DNA from: Terrimonas ginsenosidimutans
GTDB taxonomy: Bacteria; Bacteroidota; Bacteroidia; Chitinophagales; Chitinophagaceae
Direction: 5' to 3'
Length of the DNA stretch: 64,000 nucleotides
Assembly (NCBI RefSeq): GCF_022012415.1
Contig: NZ_JAKLTR010000009.1
Span: 124,001-188,000, forward strand
How positions within the stretch are numbered: position 1 is the stretch's first letter; each line of letters starts with the position of its first letter. Both the position numbers and the translations under genes were made by a program. The notes under the pieces were generated by a model. That model saw only the letters and a program-made list of their open reading frames with translations. It ran no database searches and was not told the DNA's origin. Of this stretch, positions 49,917 to 58,643 are shown one piece after another.

Positions 49917-50264
49917 TTAAAGGTGCAGCCTGTCTTTTTTAGAAATCAGCTCTTCTACGGTTTCCTGGTACATATCATCCGGAACGCAGCAGTCAACCGG
50001 GCATACTGCAGCACACTGCGGCTCTTCATGGAAGCCCTGGCATTCTGTACATTTGTTCGCCGTAATATAGTAAGTATCAACACTAAGCGGCTCATTTTTC
50101 TGGTCTGCATCCACCACTGATCCGTCGATCAGCGTAAAAGATCCTTTCACGGAAGTACCGTCAGACACCGCCCATTCAACGCCGCCTTCATAGATCGCGT
50201 TATTCGGGCATTCCGGTTCACAGGCTCCGCAGTTTATACATTCATCTGTTATCTTAATAGCCAT
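49917..50264 (-). CDS. 4Fe-4S dicluster ferredoxin
   Basis: This 115-residue ferredoxin has two cluster motifs: CINCGACEPECP (near 10-21) and CTECQGFHEEPQCAAVCPVDC (near 72-92; longer spacing in the second). A central insertion between them has the style of YfhL-like Bacteroidota ferredoxins. It is a soluble electron carrier of unknown partner. Its promoter overlaps the divergent acyl-CoA reductase promoter. Confidence 0.93.
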   Translation of the reverse strand: MAIKITDECINCGACEPECPNNAIYEGGVEWAVSDGTSVKGSFTLIDGSVVDADQKNEPLSVDTYYITANKCTECQGFHEEPQCAAVCPVDCCVPDDMYQETVEELISKKDRLHL

Positions 50265-50290
50265 ACAATTATGATTAAGTAAGTTGAGGT

Positions 50291-50310
50291 TATTTTTGCG
50301 TACAAAAATA
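50291..50310. promoter_or_regulatory. Face-to-face -7 boxes of ferredoxin and acyl-CoA reductase
   Basis: TATTTTTG on the plus strand (50291-50298) and TATTTTTG on the minus strand (50310-50303) are four bases apart, forming a near-palindrome. Transcripts from them would run divergently and overlap at their starts. Confidence 0.6.
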
Positions 50311-50408
50311 CTCTTTGCCGGTGAATCAACATGACAAAATTTTACACTCCCGTAACATTTTGCTTACAGAAGATCCGCCTCAAACGGTTAACACATAAAA
50401 AACTACGA

Positions 50409-51407
50409 ATGAATTTACGACAAAGGATCAGCCTCCTTGATCAACTCGGACAGTATATGCGCGCTGACTCGACAGAATGGATGGATATTAAAGAAAGGGC
50501 TTCCCGGGAAAATGGCTGGTTCACACCTGAATTTGTTGAGCTGGCTTGTAAACAGGTGGCAGACGCTTTCCTGCAGGAACAGGTCCTGGATGAATGGACG
50601 GCCGCCTACCAATTCCCGGAAGAAAACCCTGCTCCCAAAACCGTCGGCATTGTGATGGCTGGAAACATCCCGCTGGTTGGGTTCCATGACCTCTTATGTG
50701 TTTTCATCAGTGGACATATAGCCATGATAAAAACCTCCTCGAAAGACAAAATATTGTTGCCCCACCTCGTCAAAAAACTGGCAGAATGGGATAATTCCAT
50801 TTCACAGCTGATCGTTTTTGCAGAACGTTTAGCAGGCTGCGATGCCTATATAGCTACCGGCAGCAACAACTCGGCCGGCTATTTCGACTATTACTTTCGC
50901 AAATACCCAAATATCATCCGCCGCAACCGGACATCCGTTGCCGTACTCACCGGACAGGAGTCAGGCGCGGAACTGGAACAATTGGCAGATGATGTATATG
51001 CGTATTTCGGTCTGGGCTGCCGCAATGTCACGAAACTGTATGTGCCGGCAGGATACGGATTTGAGCCACTGCTGAACGCTTTCAGAAAATATAATCACCT
51101 GTTCAATCACCACAAATACAAGAACAACTACGATTACAATCTCGCCCTGCACCTGCTCAATAACAAGTACTATATGAGTAATGATTCGATCCTGCTTGTA
51201 GAGGAAAAGTCAGTCTTCTCTCCTATCAGCCAGCTCAACTATGAGTACTACACAGATCCTGTCGCCTTGAAAGAAACATTGACCGGTAATGATGATCTCC
51301 AATGTGTCGTCGGATCAGCGTATACTTCCTTCGGAAATGCGCAAAGACCGCGCATTGATGATTACGCAGACGGCGTGGATACGATGGCTTTTTTAAAGGG
51401 TATCTGA
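50409..51407 (+). CDS. Acyl-CoA reductase (LuxC-like)
   Basis: This LuxC-family acyl-CoA reductase has 332 residues and is expected to reduce fatty acyl-CoA to aldehyde with NADPH. It has the Rossmann-like GIVMAGNIPLVGFHD (about 73-87) and the catalytic-cysteine region FGLGCRNVTKLYVPAGYG (about 198-215). Flanking genes give no clear pathway. ATG 50409 (MNLRQR) is preferred; an upstream in-frame ATG (50331) would add 26 basic residues. It diverges from the ferredoxin, a possible electron donor system though unproven. Confidence 0.85.
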   Translation: MNLRQRISLLDQLGQYMRADSTEWMDIKERASRENGWFTPEFVELACKQVADAFLQEQVLDEWTAAYQFPEENPAPKTVGIVMAGNIPLVGFHDLLCVFISGHIAMIKTSSKDKILLPHLVKKLAEWDNSISQLIVFAERLAGCDAYIATGSNNSAGYFDYYFRKYPNIIRRNRTSVAVLTGQESGAELEQLADDVYAYFGLGCRNVTKLYVPAGYGFEPLLNAFRKYNHLFNHHKYKNNYDYNLALHLLNNKYYMSNDSILLVEEKSVFSPISQLNYEYYTDPVALKETLTGNDDLQCVVGSAYTSFGNAQRPRIDDYADGVDTMAFLKGI

Positions 51408-51743
51408 CGAATGGGCTGAAGATCAGCGAGGGGACCGCTGAAGATTCACCAAAAGGATCAGGCTAATGAAAACCTGGTTTTAGGATCATTAAAGTTCACA
51501 CTGGACGGCAGGCCCTTCCGGGACCTGCGGTCCTCAGCCGGCAGTCTTTCTCTCTTTTAATTCTCCCGAAATGTTAATAAATTTGTGAGGAAGTACGAAA
51601 GCCTTAGTAAATGATTTGTTAAACTAAACTATTGGTTCGTAATTCGAAATGACAGTTTGTTATTTTGTATGTCAAAGGCACACTATTTGAAATCAGTAGT
51701 AAGACCGAATAAATAACGTACACAAAAAAATAAGGAAAAGAAT
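51408..51743. other. Gene-free gap of 336 bases upstream of the HtrA gene
   Basis: It contains the likely promoter region of htrA; short TATTTTG/ACTATTTG strings near 51660-51690 are near misses to the TAnnTTTG box. A GC-rich inverted stretch (GACGGCAGGCCC... GGGACCTGCGG) near 51510 has weak pairing. No gene was found. Confidence 0.5.
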
Positions 51744-53294
51744 ATGAAATGGAAACAACTCTTGCTGGTGATGGCCGTCAGTGCCACCTCAGCTGTTGGC
51801 AGTGTGTGGGTTTATGGAAAACTGAATACACAGAAATCTTCCCTGGTGTTGAGTTCCGATGGCAAGCTGCCGGTTAATTATGCAGGCTTCAATGGCACTG
51901 TTACAGGCGCTCCTGCAGATGCGATAGATTTCACCAAAGCAGCAAACGCTGCTGTTCCTGCAGTGGTGCATATCAAAACAAAGATCGCCGCCAAGAAGAT
52001 CAGCAACGGACTAAGCAATAACCGTGGTGGAAATGGCGGTATGGATGATTTCTTCGATCAATTCTTCTTCGGACCTGGTGGTGGCAATATGATCCAGCCA
52101 GAACAAAGGGCATCCGGTAGCGGCGTATTGCTCAGCGAAGATGGATATCTCGTTACCAACAACCACGTGATCTCTGATGGACGTGGTGGTGAAGCAGAAG
52201 AGATCACCGTTACTTTAAGCAATAAGAAGTCTTACCCTGCAAAAGTGATCGGTAAAGACGCGAGTACGGACCTTGCAGTATTGAAGATCGATGCAACAGC
52301 CCTGCCCTATATGGTATATGGCAACTCAGATAATCTGAAGCTAGGCCAGTGGGTACTGGCAGTAGGTTATCCGCTGACACTTGAAACAACTGTAACGGCA
52401 GGTATCGTAAGTGCGAAAGGCCGTTCAATTGGTATCAACAGCCGTCAAAGTAATTCACCTGTTGAATCGTTTATTCAAACAGATGCGGCGATCAACCAGG
52501 GAAATAGCGGTGGTGCGCTGATTACTTCAGAAGGCCAGCTGGTGGGTATCAATTCAGCGATCCTTGCTCCAAACGGTACTTATGCAGGATACGGTTTTGC
52601 CATCCCTGTAAATATCGTTCGCAAAGTAGTAAGCGACCTGATCGAATTCGGTGATGTAAAAAGAGGCTACCTCGGTATCAACTATAACCCAAGCCAGTCA
52701 CAGAACGAATCAATGGTGAAACAGGCGGGAGTAAAAGACGGTCAGGGTGTATTTGTGCAGTCAGTTCCTGCTGACGGCGCCGCACTTGCCGCAGGTATTA
52801 AAAAAGGTGATGTGATCATAAAGCTTAATGGAAATGCTGTATCAAGCGGCATCGAAATGAGCGGTCACCTTGCAAGCCTCAAACCGGGTGAGAAAGTTCC
52901 CGTAACTTATATCCGCGCAGGAAAAGAATATACTGCGAACGTTATCCTGAAAGGTACTGCCAGCAAGATCGACGATGTAAGCAGTGCAGAGATCGTGGGC
53001 GATCGCCTCGGACTTGAACTGGAAAACATCGACGCTGCAAAAGCAAAACAATATGAGATCAGCGGCGGGGTGAAAGTGAAGAAGATCAAATCCGGCGGAC
53101 CATTCTCTGGCACTCGTATGGAAGAGAACTTCATCATTACAACAGTCAACGGCCGTGACGTGAAAAATGCTGATGATATCGGCAAATACATGAGCGATGG
53201 CTCAGGACGCCTGAAACTGGAAGGCATTTATCCGGGTTATAACGGTACATATACTTATCAGATAAAGCTGGATGACGGCGATAGTGATTTCTAA
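51744..53294 (+). CDS. HtrA/Deg-family periplasmic serine protease
   Basis: This 516-residue protease/chaperone has an N-terminal signal anchor (1-25). The trypsin-like domain (about 65-295) carries H141 (TNNHVI), D176 (STDLAVL) and S255 (GNSGGAL), all three catalytic residues. Two PDZ domains follow (about 305-400 and 415-505); the first has YLGINYNPS and the second GLELENIDAAKAKQYEISGGV-type strands (split here for length). It is likely a quality-control protease of envelope proteins. The sequence is complete, and its terminator is at 53310-53355. Confidence 0.95.
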   Translation: MKWKQLLLVMAVSATSAVGSVWVYGKLNTQKSSLVLSSDGKLPVNYAGFNGTVTGAPADAIDFTKAANAAVPAVVHIKTKIAAKKISNGLSNNRGGNGGMDDFFDQFFFGPGGGNMIQPEQRASGSGVLLSEDGYLVTNNHVISDGRGGEAEEITVTLSNKKSYPAKVIGKDASTDLAVLKIDATALPYMVYGNSDNLKLGQWVLAVGYPLTLETTVTAGIVSAKGRSIGINSRQSNSPVESFIQTDAAINQGNSGGALITSEGQLVGINSAILAPNGTYAGYGFAIPVNIVRKVVSDLIEFGDVKRGYLGINYNPSQSQNESMVKQAGVKDGQGVFVQSVPADGAALAAGIKKGDVIIKLNGNAVSSGIEMSGHLASLKPGEKVPVTYIRAGKEYTANVILKGTASKIDDVSSAEIVGDRLGLELENIDAAKAKQYEISGGVKVKKIKSGGPFSGTRMEENFIITTVNGRDVKNADDIGKYMSDGSGRLKLEGIYPGYNGTYTYQIKLDDGDSDF

Positions 53295-53309
53295 TCTCCG
53301 CATTCATTG

Positions 53310-53355
53310 AAATAAAAAAAGGCCATTCCGATCACCGGGATGGCCTTTTTTATTT
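53310..53355. terminator. Strong bidirectional terminator after the HtrA gene
   Basis: AAATAAAAAAAGGCCAT pairs with ATGGCCTTTTTTATTT, with inner CCG/CGG pairing. Poly-A and poly-T tracts flank a GC stem. Confidence 0.9.
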
Positions 53356-53403
53356 CGATCAGTGGCTGGTCTGCTTAAGCTGCCAGGCCAAAATGTTCCT
53401 TCG

Positions 53404-53511
53404 ACTGGCGTGGAAGTATCGCAAAGCGCGCGAAGAAATCGCAGAGAACGCGAAGAAATCATAGCGGGCTTTTCGATCTCTTTGAACGCTGCGCGATACT
53501 TCTACGCCAGT
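53404..53511. repeat. Inverted repeat with GCGAAGAAATCGC-type internal repeats
   Basis: Arms of 19 bases (53404-53422 and 53493-53511) match with one mismatch. The interior has two GCGCGAAGAAATC / ACGCGAAGAAATC copies (53428-53460) and their partial inverse (GATCTCTTTGAACGC). It is related in style to the CGCGAAT element at 58644. Confidence 0.82.
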
Positions 53512-53521
53512 TTACTTTAAA

Positions 53522-54811
53522 CTATTTCTCAAACACCACGTACTCCCAGGGTCCAAGTTTAAACCCTGTCCCCACACTTAGATCCCGTTCTTCCTTTGTA
53601 AAAACATTACTGTATACACCTCTTACACTATCATCACAAAACCAGAAATTCAGCACCGGCTCAAACGAAAAATTCAATACCACCAGTACCTCCCTGTCTC
53701 CATTCTTCCGCAGGTAAACAAATGCACGGGTATCGTCTGAAGTGGCAACCCTGTGCGTTTGCACGGCAGGATCGCCGGCTCTCAATGCCGGGTGTTGCGT
53801 TTTCAGCTTCAGCAATGTTTTATAAAAATCATGCAGTTCATATTTCTTACTCCATGGAATGAGATCCTTTTCAAAAAATTCAAGTCTCTTTTGTAATGGC
53901 AATTCTTGTCCATTATAAAGTAGTGGCACTCCATTCCAGGTACAACTGAATACAGCCAGCGCAAGCGCCATATCTCCATACTTCTCATACTCTGTTCCAT
54001 TCCAGCTATTCTCATCATGATTGCTCGTAAACCACGCCCGCATAGAGCTATCACCGATACTGCTATACTGCTTCAGTAATTCATAAAGATTATTAAAAGG
54101 CTGCCTTTGCTGGTAAAACTCTTCTGTTTTATGCATCCACTTCCATGCGTAACTGACGTCGAACACTTTTCCATGTTCAGGATTCTGCAACTCATCAAAT
54201 TCTCCAAGCCAGAATACCGGCTTGACCGCATCAACCTGCGGTCTCGCTTCTTCCCAGAAATCAGCCGTCACCCAGCTGGCAAGATCACAACGATAACCAT
54301 CAATACCGGTTTCTTTCACCCAGTATTGCATCGCTTCGATCATCGCCTTTCTCAATGCGGGGTTATCGTAATCCAGCTCGATGATATCATCCATGCCGCT
54401 CGCGCGTTTGAAATCATTCGTAGCAGGATCCATTTTGTAGTAGTCAGGATGCTTTATTGTCCACCAGTGATCCCATCCCGTATGATTCGCAACCCAGTCG
54501 ATAATGACCTTAAACTCCATTGACTGTGCTTTCTTCACCAGCTTCCGGAAATCATCCAGCGTACCAAATTCAGGATTGACAGATGTATAGTCTGAGCACG
54601 CGTACTGACTGCCCATTGAACCTTTCTTATTTTTTTGCGCGATCGGGGTGATCGGCATAAACCAGAGCGTATGAATGCCCATCTCCTTTAATCTCGGTAA
54701 CTCTTTTGCAAATGCATTAAATGTCCCTTCTTTCGTATACTGCCTCAGGTTCACCTCATATATATTCGTCGTATGCGCCCATTCTACAGGCCTCCGCGTA
54801 GTTTGCTCCAT
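53522..54811 (-). CDS. Alpha-amylase family glycoside hydrolase (GH13)
   Basis: This 429-residue GH13 enzyme has no signal peptide, so it is likely cytoplasmic. Region I is DWVANH (105-110), region II GYRCDLA with nucleophile D176, region III LGEFDE with acid E204, and region IV TSNHDE with D266. The TIM barrel is followed by a short C-domain (VYLRKNGDREVLVVLNF). Substrate is an alpha-glucan or maltodextrin. Together with the phosphorylase-like gene at 56973 it suggests glycogen or maltodextrin turnover, though ispH lies between them. Confidence 0.92.
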   Translation of the reverse strand: MEQTTRRPVEWAHTTNIYEVNLRQYTKEGTFNAFAKELPRLKEMGIHTLWFMPITPIAQKNKKGSMGSQYACSDYTSVNPEFGTLDDFRKLVKKAQSMEFKVIIDWVANHTGWDHWWTIKHPDYYKMDPATNDFKRASGMDDIIELDYDNPALRKAMIEAMQYWVKETGIDGYRCDLASWVTADFWEEARPQVDAVKPVFWLGEFDELQNPEHGKVFDVSYAWKWMHKTEEFYQQRQPFNNLYELLKQYSSIGDSSMRAWFTSNHDENSWNGTEYEKYGDMALALAVFSCTWNGVPLLYNGQELPLQKRLEFFEKDLIPWSKKYELHDFYKTLLKLKTQHPALRAGDPAVQTHRVATSDDTRAFVYLRKNGDREVLVVLNFSFEPVLNFWFCDDSVRGVYSNVFTKEERDLSVGTGFKLGPWEYVVFEK

Positions 54812-54936
54812 TTGATCCGGATTTTAGTGATGCTCGTGAAGCTAATAACTAATTGCTACCTAATGAAATAAAATTAGCTCACGGTTCTGGCCATTTGAAA
54901 GCAGGCCGCTTCCTGTGACCGCCGGCCTTGGGCACC

Positions 54937-54958
54937 GGTAAAAGAGTACTCTTTTACC
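54937..54958. promoter_or_regulatory. 22-bp perfect palindrome upstream of ispH
   Basis: GGTAAAAGAGT-ACTCTTTTACC is a perfect palindrome. It ends 29 bases before the ispH promoter box (54987). It could be an operator or a small terminator; no T-run follows the right arm beyond CTCTTTTT. Confidence 0.65.
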
Positions 54959-54986
54959 TCTTTTTCACTCTTTTTTTCTCTTAGCT

Positions 54987-54994
54987 TATCTTTG
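54987..54994 (+). promoter_or_regulatory. -7 box four bases before the ispH ATG
   Basis: TATCTTTG-TGGA-ATG implies a leaderless ispH mRNA. Confidence 0.6.
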
Positions 54995-54998
54995 TGGA

Positions 54999-56222
54999 AT
55001 GAAAAGTTTCGACGTCCCGATCATCTACCGTAGCCCGCTGATCTCCGCTATCAAGAAAAAGCGTAAGGAGCTTGACAAGCTGAAGAAAGATTTCACGCCC
55101 ACCCTGCTCGATTTCGGACCGGTGCAGATCTATCTGGCCCGTCATTTCGGTTTCTGCTATGGGGTAGAGAATGCGATCGAGATCGCATTCCGGACGGTTG
55201 ACGAAAACCCTGGCCGCCGGATCTTCCTCCTGAGCGAAATGATCCATAACCCGCAGGTAAATGCCGACCTACTTTCCCACGGGATCACCTTCCTGCAGGA
55301 TACTTACGGGAAACAACTCATTCCTTTCGAGGAGCTGAAAGCTGACGACATCGTAATTATTCCTGCATTTGGCACTACACTGGAAATTGAAAAACGACTG
55401 AACGATATCGGTATACAAACAGAAAAATACAACACTACCTGCCCCTTCGTTGAAAAAGTATGGAACCGTAGCGAAGCCATTGCAAAAAAAAGTTACACTA
55501 TCATTATTCATGGCAAACCCGGGCACGAAGAAACCAGGGCAACATTCTCACACGCCGCCAGCAATGCGCCCTCTGTCGTTGTCAAAGACATGAAACAAAC
55601 CATAGAGCTGGCAGCATATATCAGCGGACACAAACCGGCATCACTATTTTATGAAGAATTCCGGGGACAGCACTCCGCAGGATTTGACGTGGAAAAAGAC
55701 CTGCAACGCATCGGTGTCGTTAACCAGACAACCATGCTCGCCAGCGATACACAGGCCATTGCCGATTATCTCAAACAGGTAATGATCCAGCATTTCAAAC
55801 CCGATGAAAAAAACATCGCAGAAAGATTTGCAGATACCCGCGATACGCTCTGCTATGCCACAAATGATAACCAGACCGCCGTCACCGGCATGCTGGACAC
55901 GGATGCAGATATTGCTATTGTTGCCGGTGGATACAATTCCTCCAACACTTCCCACCTCGTAGAGCTCTGTGAAGAAAAGCTGCCCACCTATTACATCGAT
56001 ACCAGTGAAAAACTGATCTCGGAAAACGAGATCCTTCATTATAATTTTCATACAAAACAGGAACTGCTTACAAGCCATTATCTGCCGCAAAACAAGCCCG
56101 CGCGGATCCTGATCACAAGCGGAGCTTCTTGCCCTGACGCTGTGGTAGAAAGTATAATTAAGAAACTGATCAGCTTTTATGGGGAAGCGAAGAGTGTAGA
56201 GTCCATAATGCAGCAACTCTGA
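54999..56222 (+). CDS. ispH: 4-hydroxy-3-methylbut-2-enyl diphosphate reductase
   Basis: It performs the last step of the MEP isoprenoid pathway, making IPP and DMAPP with a 4Fe-4S cluster. The protein has 407 residues versus about 315 in E. coli, with an N-terminal extension of about 40 and an insertion, the long form seen in Bacteroidota. Cluster cysteines are C53 (HFGFCYG), C148 (TTCPFV) and C378 (SGASCPD). HNP and the TxHP-like GKPGHEE are present. A long hairpin terminator follows. Confidence 0.96.
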   Translation: MKSFDVPIIYRSPLISAIKKKRKELDKLKKDFTPTLLDFGPVQIYLARHFGFCYGVENAIEIAFRTVDENPGRRIFLLSEMIHNPQVNADLLSHGITFLQDTYGKQLIPFEELKADDIVIIPAFGTTLEIEKRLNDIGIQTEKYNTTCPFVEKVWNRSEAIAKKSYTIIIHGKPGHEETRATFSHAASNAPSVVVKDMKQTIELAAYISGHKPASLFYEEFRGQHSAGFDVEKDLQRIGVVNQTTMLASDTQAIADYLKQVMIQHFKPDEKNIAERFADTRDTLCYATNDNQTAVTGMLDTDADIAIVAGGYNSSNTSHLVELCEEKLPTYYIDTSEKLISENEILHYNFHTKQELLTSHYLPQNKPARILITSGASCPDAVVESIIKKLISFYGEAKSVESIMQQL

Positions 56223-56297
56223 ACGGGGATTCTGTTTTTCTGGAAAATTAATGGGACTGGTTGTTTAAGCAGAGGCCCTGCATAAATTAAATAGTGC

Positions 56298-56366
56298 ATA
56301 AAGAAAAGATCCTGTTGATCCTGGCTACTGGTGAAGGTAGTGAGGGTCAACAGGATCTTTCTTTAT
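56298..56366 (+). terminator. Long hairpin terminator of ispH
   Basis: Arms 56298-56318 (ATAAAGAAAAGATCCTGTTGA) and 56347-56366 pair across about 20 bases with one bulge, around an inner CTAC/GTAG stem; a T-rich tail follows. Confidence 0.85.
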
Positions 56367-56431
56367 ACCTGTTATTTTAGAAACCGGTGCTGTGCGACCG
56401 GGGAGCAAGCGTAAAAGTTTTGGGATGGTTG

Positions 56432-56472
56432 TTTAAGTGTTTAAAGGTTTAAAAGTTTAAAGTTTTTGCTTT
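56432..56472. repeat. Single GTTTAAA-type arm
   Basis: GTTTAAGTGTTTAAAGG and GTTTAAAAGTTTAAAG without a facing partner nearby. It is a partial member of the family. Confidence 0.6.
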
Positions 56473-56660
56473 GCTTCGGTACCTCGCCTGATGTAATCAG
56501 GCTTGCTGGTATTCTGCAAACGGGTTATTATTACTTGTCCACTTACAAGTCTTGAAGCGATATATGCTCCTTAGATACGACATTCTGGCACGTGAAGTCA
56601 GCTGATGTGTTGACTGATGATAATCATTCAGGGTCAAACTTCGCGTGTTTTTGAAATGCT

Positions 56661-56715
56661 TGTTAGTCGTCGTTAGTTCGTCTCTTGGTCGTCCTTTGGC
56701 CGTCCAAAGCTTGAC
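56661..56715. repeat. Four to five imperfect 11-bp tandem units ending CGTC
   Basis: TGTTAGTCGTC, GTTAGTTCGTC, TCTTGGTCGTC, CTTTGGCCGTC and CAAAGCTTGAC follow one another without gaps. The shared 11-base period recalls the array at 13699, though the sequence differs. Confidence 0.7.
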
Positions 56716-56972
56716 GGGATTTTAAGCAGTGAGAAATGGTGACAAGCTGACAGGCTGAGGGCGATAAATCTTTGAGCGACTGGCTCAGGTTCCCTCCTCC
56801 GCTTCGCTACGGTGGAAGGGCCGGCAGAAGTTTATCCGAGCGATGCTCATCCGGAACATTTCAACCCAAGCCATTTTGTAGCCCCCCCAACTTTTCAACA
56901 GATCCTGCAGCTGCATTCACCTGATCCAAAGCATTCCCGCTCTGGGTGTGTACTGAATCCTTTATTTATTTA

Positions 56973-58625
56973 TTATTTATATAACTGATCATAATATTCA
57001 TGTGCCATCCTGTTACTCTCAAACTGGAAGCGCACATCCTGCATGCTGTTCTTCATCACCAGGCGCCATGTTGCATAGTTATCATAGTAAAGAGGAAGGA
57101 TCTCGTTTTCGAGGATCTCATACAGCTTGTCGAGATCGTATTGATCCTGCTCATGCACTGTCATGTTTGCATAGTCACCTTTTGGAACGACAAAACCATT
57201 ATGACCGTGATTGATAAACTCCGGGATCCAGCCGTCATCGGTAGAAAAGTTAACAGCTCCATTCATGGCAGCAGTCATACCACTTGTACCGGATGCTTCA
57301 CGTGGTACACGCGGGTTATTCAACCAGCAGTCAGCAGCTTGTTTCAACCGTTTAGAAAGTGCCAGCTCGTAGCCGATCAGCACCGCCACGTTCTTATACT
57401 TTTTGCTGAGATGAACCAGTTGATTGAATTCACTGATCGCCGGATGATCTACAGGATAAGGTTTACCTGCCCAGATGATCTGTACGGGATATTTTGAATT
57501 GGTCAGTAGTTTTTCAAAACGCTTCTCATCGGTCGTCAGCATGCCTGCACGTTTATAACCTGCAAACCTGCGTGCCCAAACGATCGTAAACACATCAGGA
57601 TTGAATAATTTGCCCGTCTGATCTGCCACGATCTCAAACGCTCTTTTCTTCAGGTATTTCTTGCGGTCATCAATACCATAATCATCTCCCGCTTCTCGGA
57701 AACGATAAAGTTGCTTATCTGCCCAGTAGCGATAGTTCTGCGAATTGGTGATCGAGATGATCGGGCATACGCCGGGGTATTTGGACCACATCTCCCTTGC
57801 CACTACGCCGTGCAGCGCAGAAACGCCATTGGCGATCTTTGCAAAGCGAAGCGCCACAAGCGAATGGTTGAACGCATCGTCATAAATACCGGTGAGCTTT
57901 CTGACTTCATCAACCGAAAGACCACAGAAATAACTCATTTTATGGCAGAGGTAAATGTCATGCTTTTCATTGCCTGCTTCCTCAGGCGTATGTGTGGTGA
58001 ACACCAGGCGCTTTCTTACATCATCAAGGTTTTTGAACTTGTTGTAAAGATAGAACGCAGCCGAAAGGCCATGTGCTTCGTTCAGGTGATACAGCTCAGG
58101 ATTAAAACCAATAATATCCATCAGTTTTGCGCCGCCAACACCGAGAAGAATGAACTGCGCTACTTTGGTAGCCACATTCGCATCATAAAGGCGATGAGTG
58201 ATGGTTTGAGAAACATAATCATTTTCCGGAACGTCCGTGCTAAGCAGGAACATCGGAGCCGTTTTGAAGGTTTCCGGATTAAGATAGTATACTTTGATCC
58301 ACACCGGATGGTCATGTACATTGATCTGGAAACGGATGCCTGTATCTTCCAGGAAGCTGTATTGTTTTTCATTCCAGGCAACATCCAGGGTCTGGTCCTG
58401 ATGACGCTCCTGGTCATAGTAACCATATTTCCACAGGATGCCGACGCCTACAAGATTTTGTCTCAGTTCATACGCACTACGCATATGGGATCCGGCAAGA
58501 AACCCAAGGCCACCACTATAGATCTTCAAAGGCTGGTGAATGGCAAACTCCATTGAGAAGTAGGCAACACGTTTTGTATAAGGCTGTTCAGCAGGGTAAG
58601 GGACAGTAAAATTGTTAAAACTCAT
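56973..58625 (-). CDS. glgP: Alpha-glucan phosphorylase-like protein (GT35), PLP-lysine position changed
   Basis: This 550-residue protein matches the short alpha-glucan phosphorylases: HLNEAHG (near 180-186), FTTHTPEEAGNEKH (209-222), NSQNYRYW, WARRFAGYKR (350-359) and ASGTSGM...AAMNGAVN (444-459). In canonical phosphorylases a lysine after GTGNM/GTSGM binds PLP; here the residue at that position (451) is Thr. It may therefore not be a PLP-phosphorylase, or may be a conserved variant subgroup. Full-length E. coli GlgP is about 800, so this is the short form. Expected substrate is glycogen or maltodextrin, by relation only. Confidence 0.85.
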   Translation of the reverse strand: MSFNNFTVPYPAEQPYTKRVAYFSMEFAIHQPLKIYSGGLGFLAGSHMRSAYELRQNLVGVGILWKYGYYDQERHQDQTLDVAWNEKQYSFLEDTGIRFQINVHDHPVWIKVYYLNPETFKTAPMFLLSTDVPENDYVSQTITHRLYDANVATKVAQFILLGVGGAKLMDIIGFNPELYHLNEAHGLSAAFYLYNKFKNLDDVRKRLVFTTHTPEEAGNEKHDIYLCHKMSYFCGLSVDEVRKLTGIYDDAFNHSLVALRFAKIANGVSALHGVVAREMWSKYPGVCPIISITNSQNYRYWADKQLYRFREAGDDYGIDDRKKYLKKRAFEIVADQTGKLFNPDVFTIVWARRFAGYKRAGMLTTDEKRFEKLLTNSKYPVQIIWAGKPYPVDHPAISEFNQLVHLSKKYKNVAVLIGYELALSKRLKQAADCWLNNPRVPREASGTSGMTAAMNGAVNFSTDDGWIPEFINHGHNGFVVPKGDYANMTVHEQDQYDLDKLYEILENEILPLYYDNYATWRLVMKNSMQDVRFQFESNRMAHEYYDQLYK

Positions 58626-58643
58626 ATTGTGTCTTTTTTACAT

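Larger units (their letters stand above)
56223..56972. other. Gene-free gap of 750 bases
   Basis: The longest gap in the window. It holds the ispH terminator (56298-56366), a GTTTAAA single arm (56432-56472), a GCCTGAT-ATCAGGC hairpin near 56491, an 11-bp tandem tract (56661-56715) and a hairpin-forming CCTCCGCTTCGCTACGGTGG near 56800. No tmRNA, SRP, RNase P or 6S RNA could be recognised. It could contain an unannotated RNA gene. Confidence 0.6.

Noticed and set aside
51660-51700. Sigma-54 promoter upstream of the HtrA gene
   Set aside because: A GGCAC string is present but no GC pair lies at the required distance, so the -24/-12 pattern is not met.
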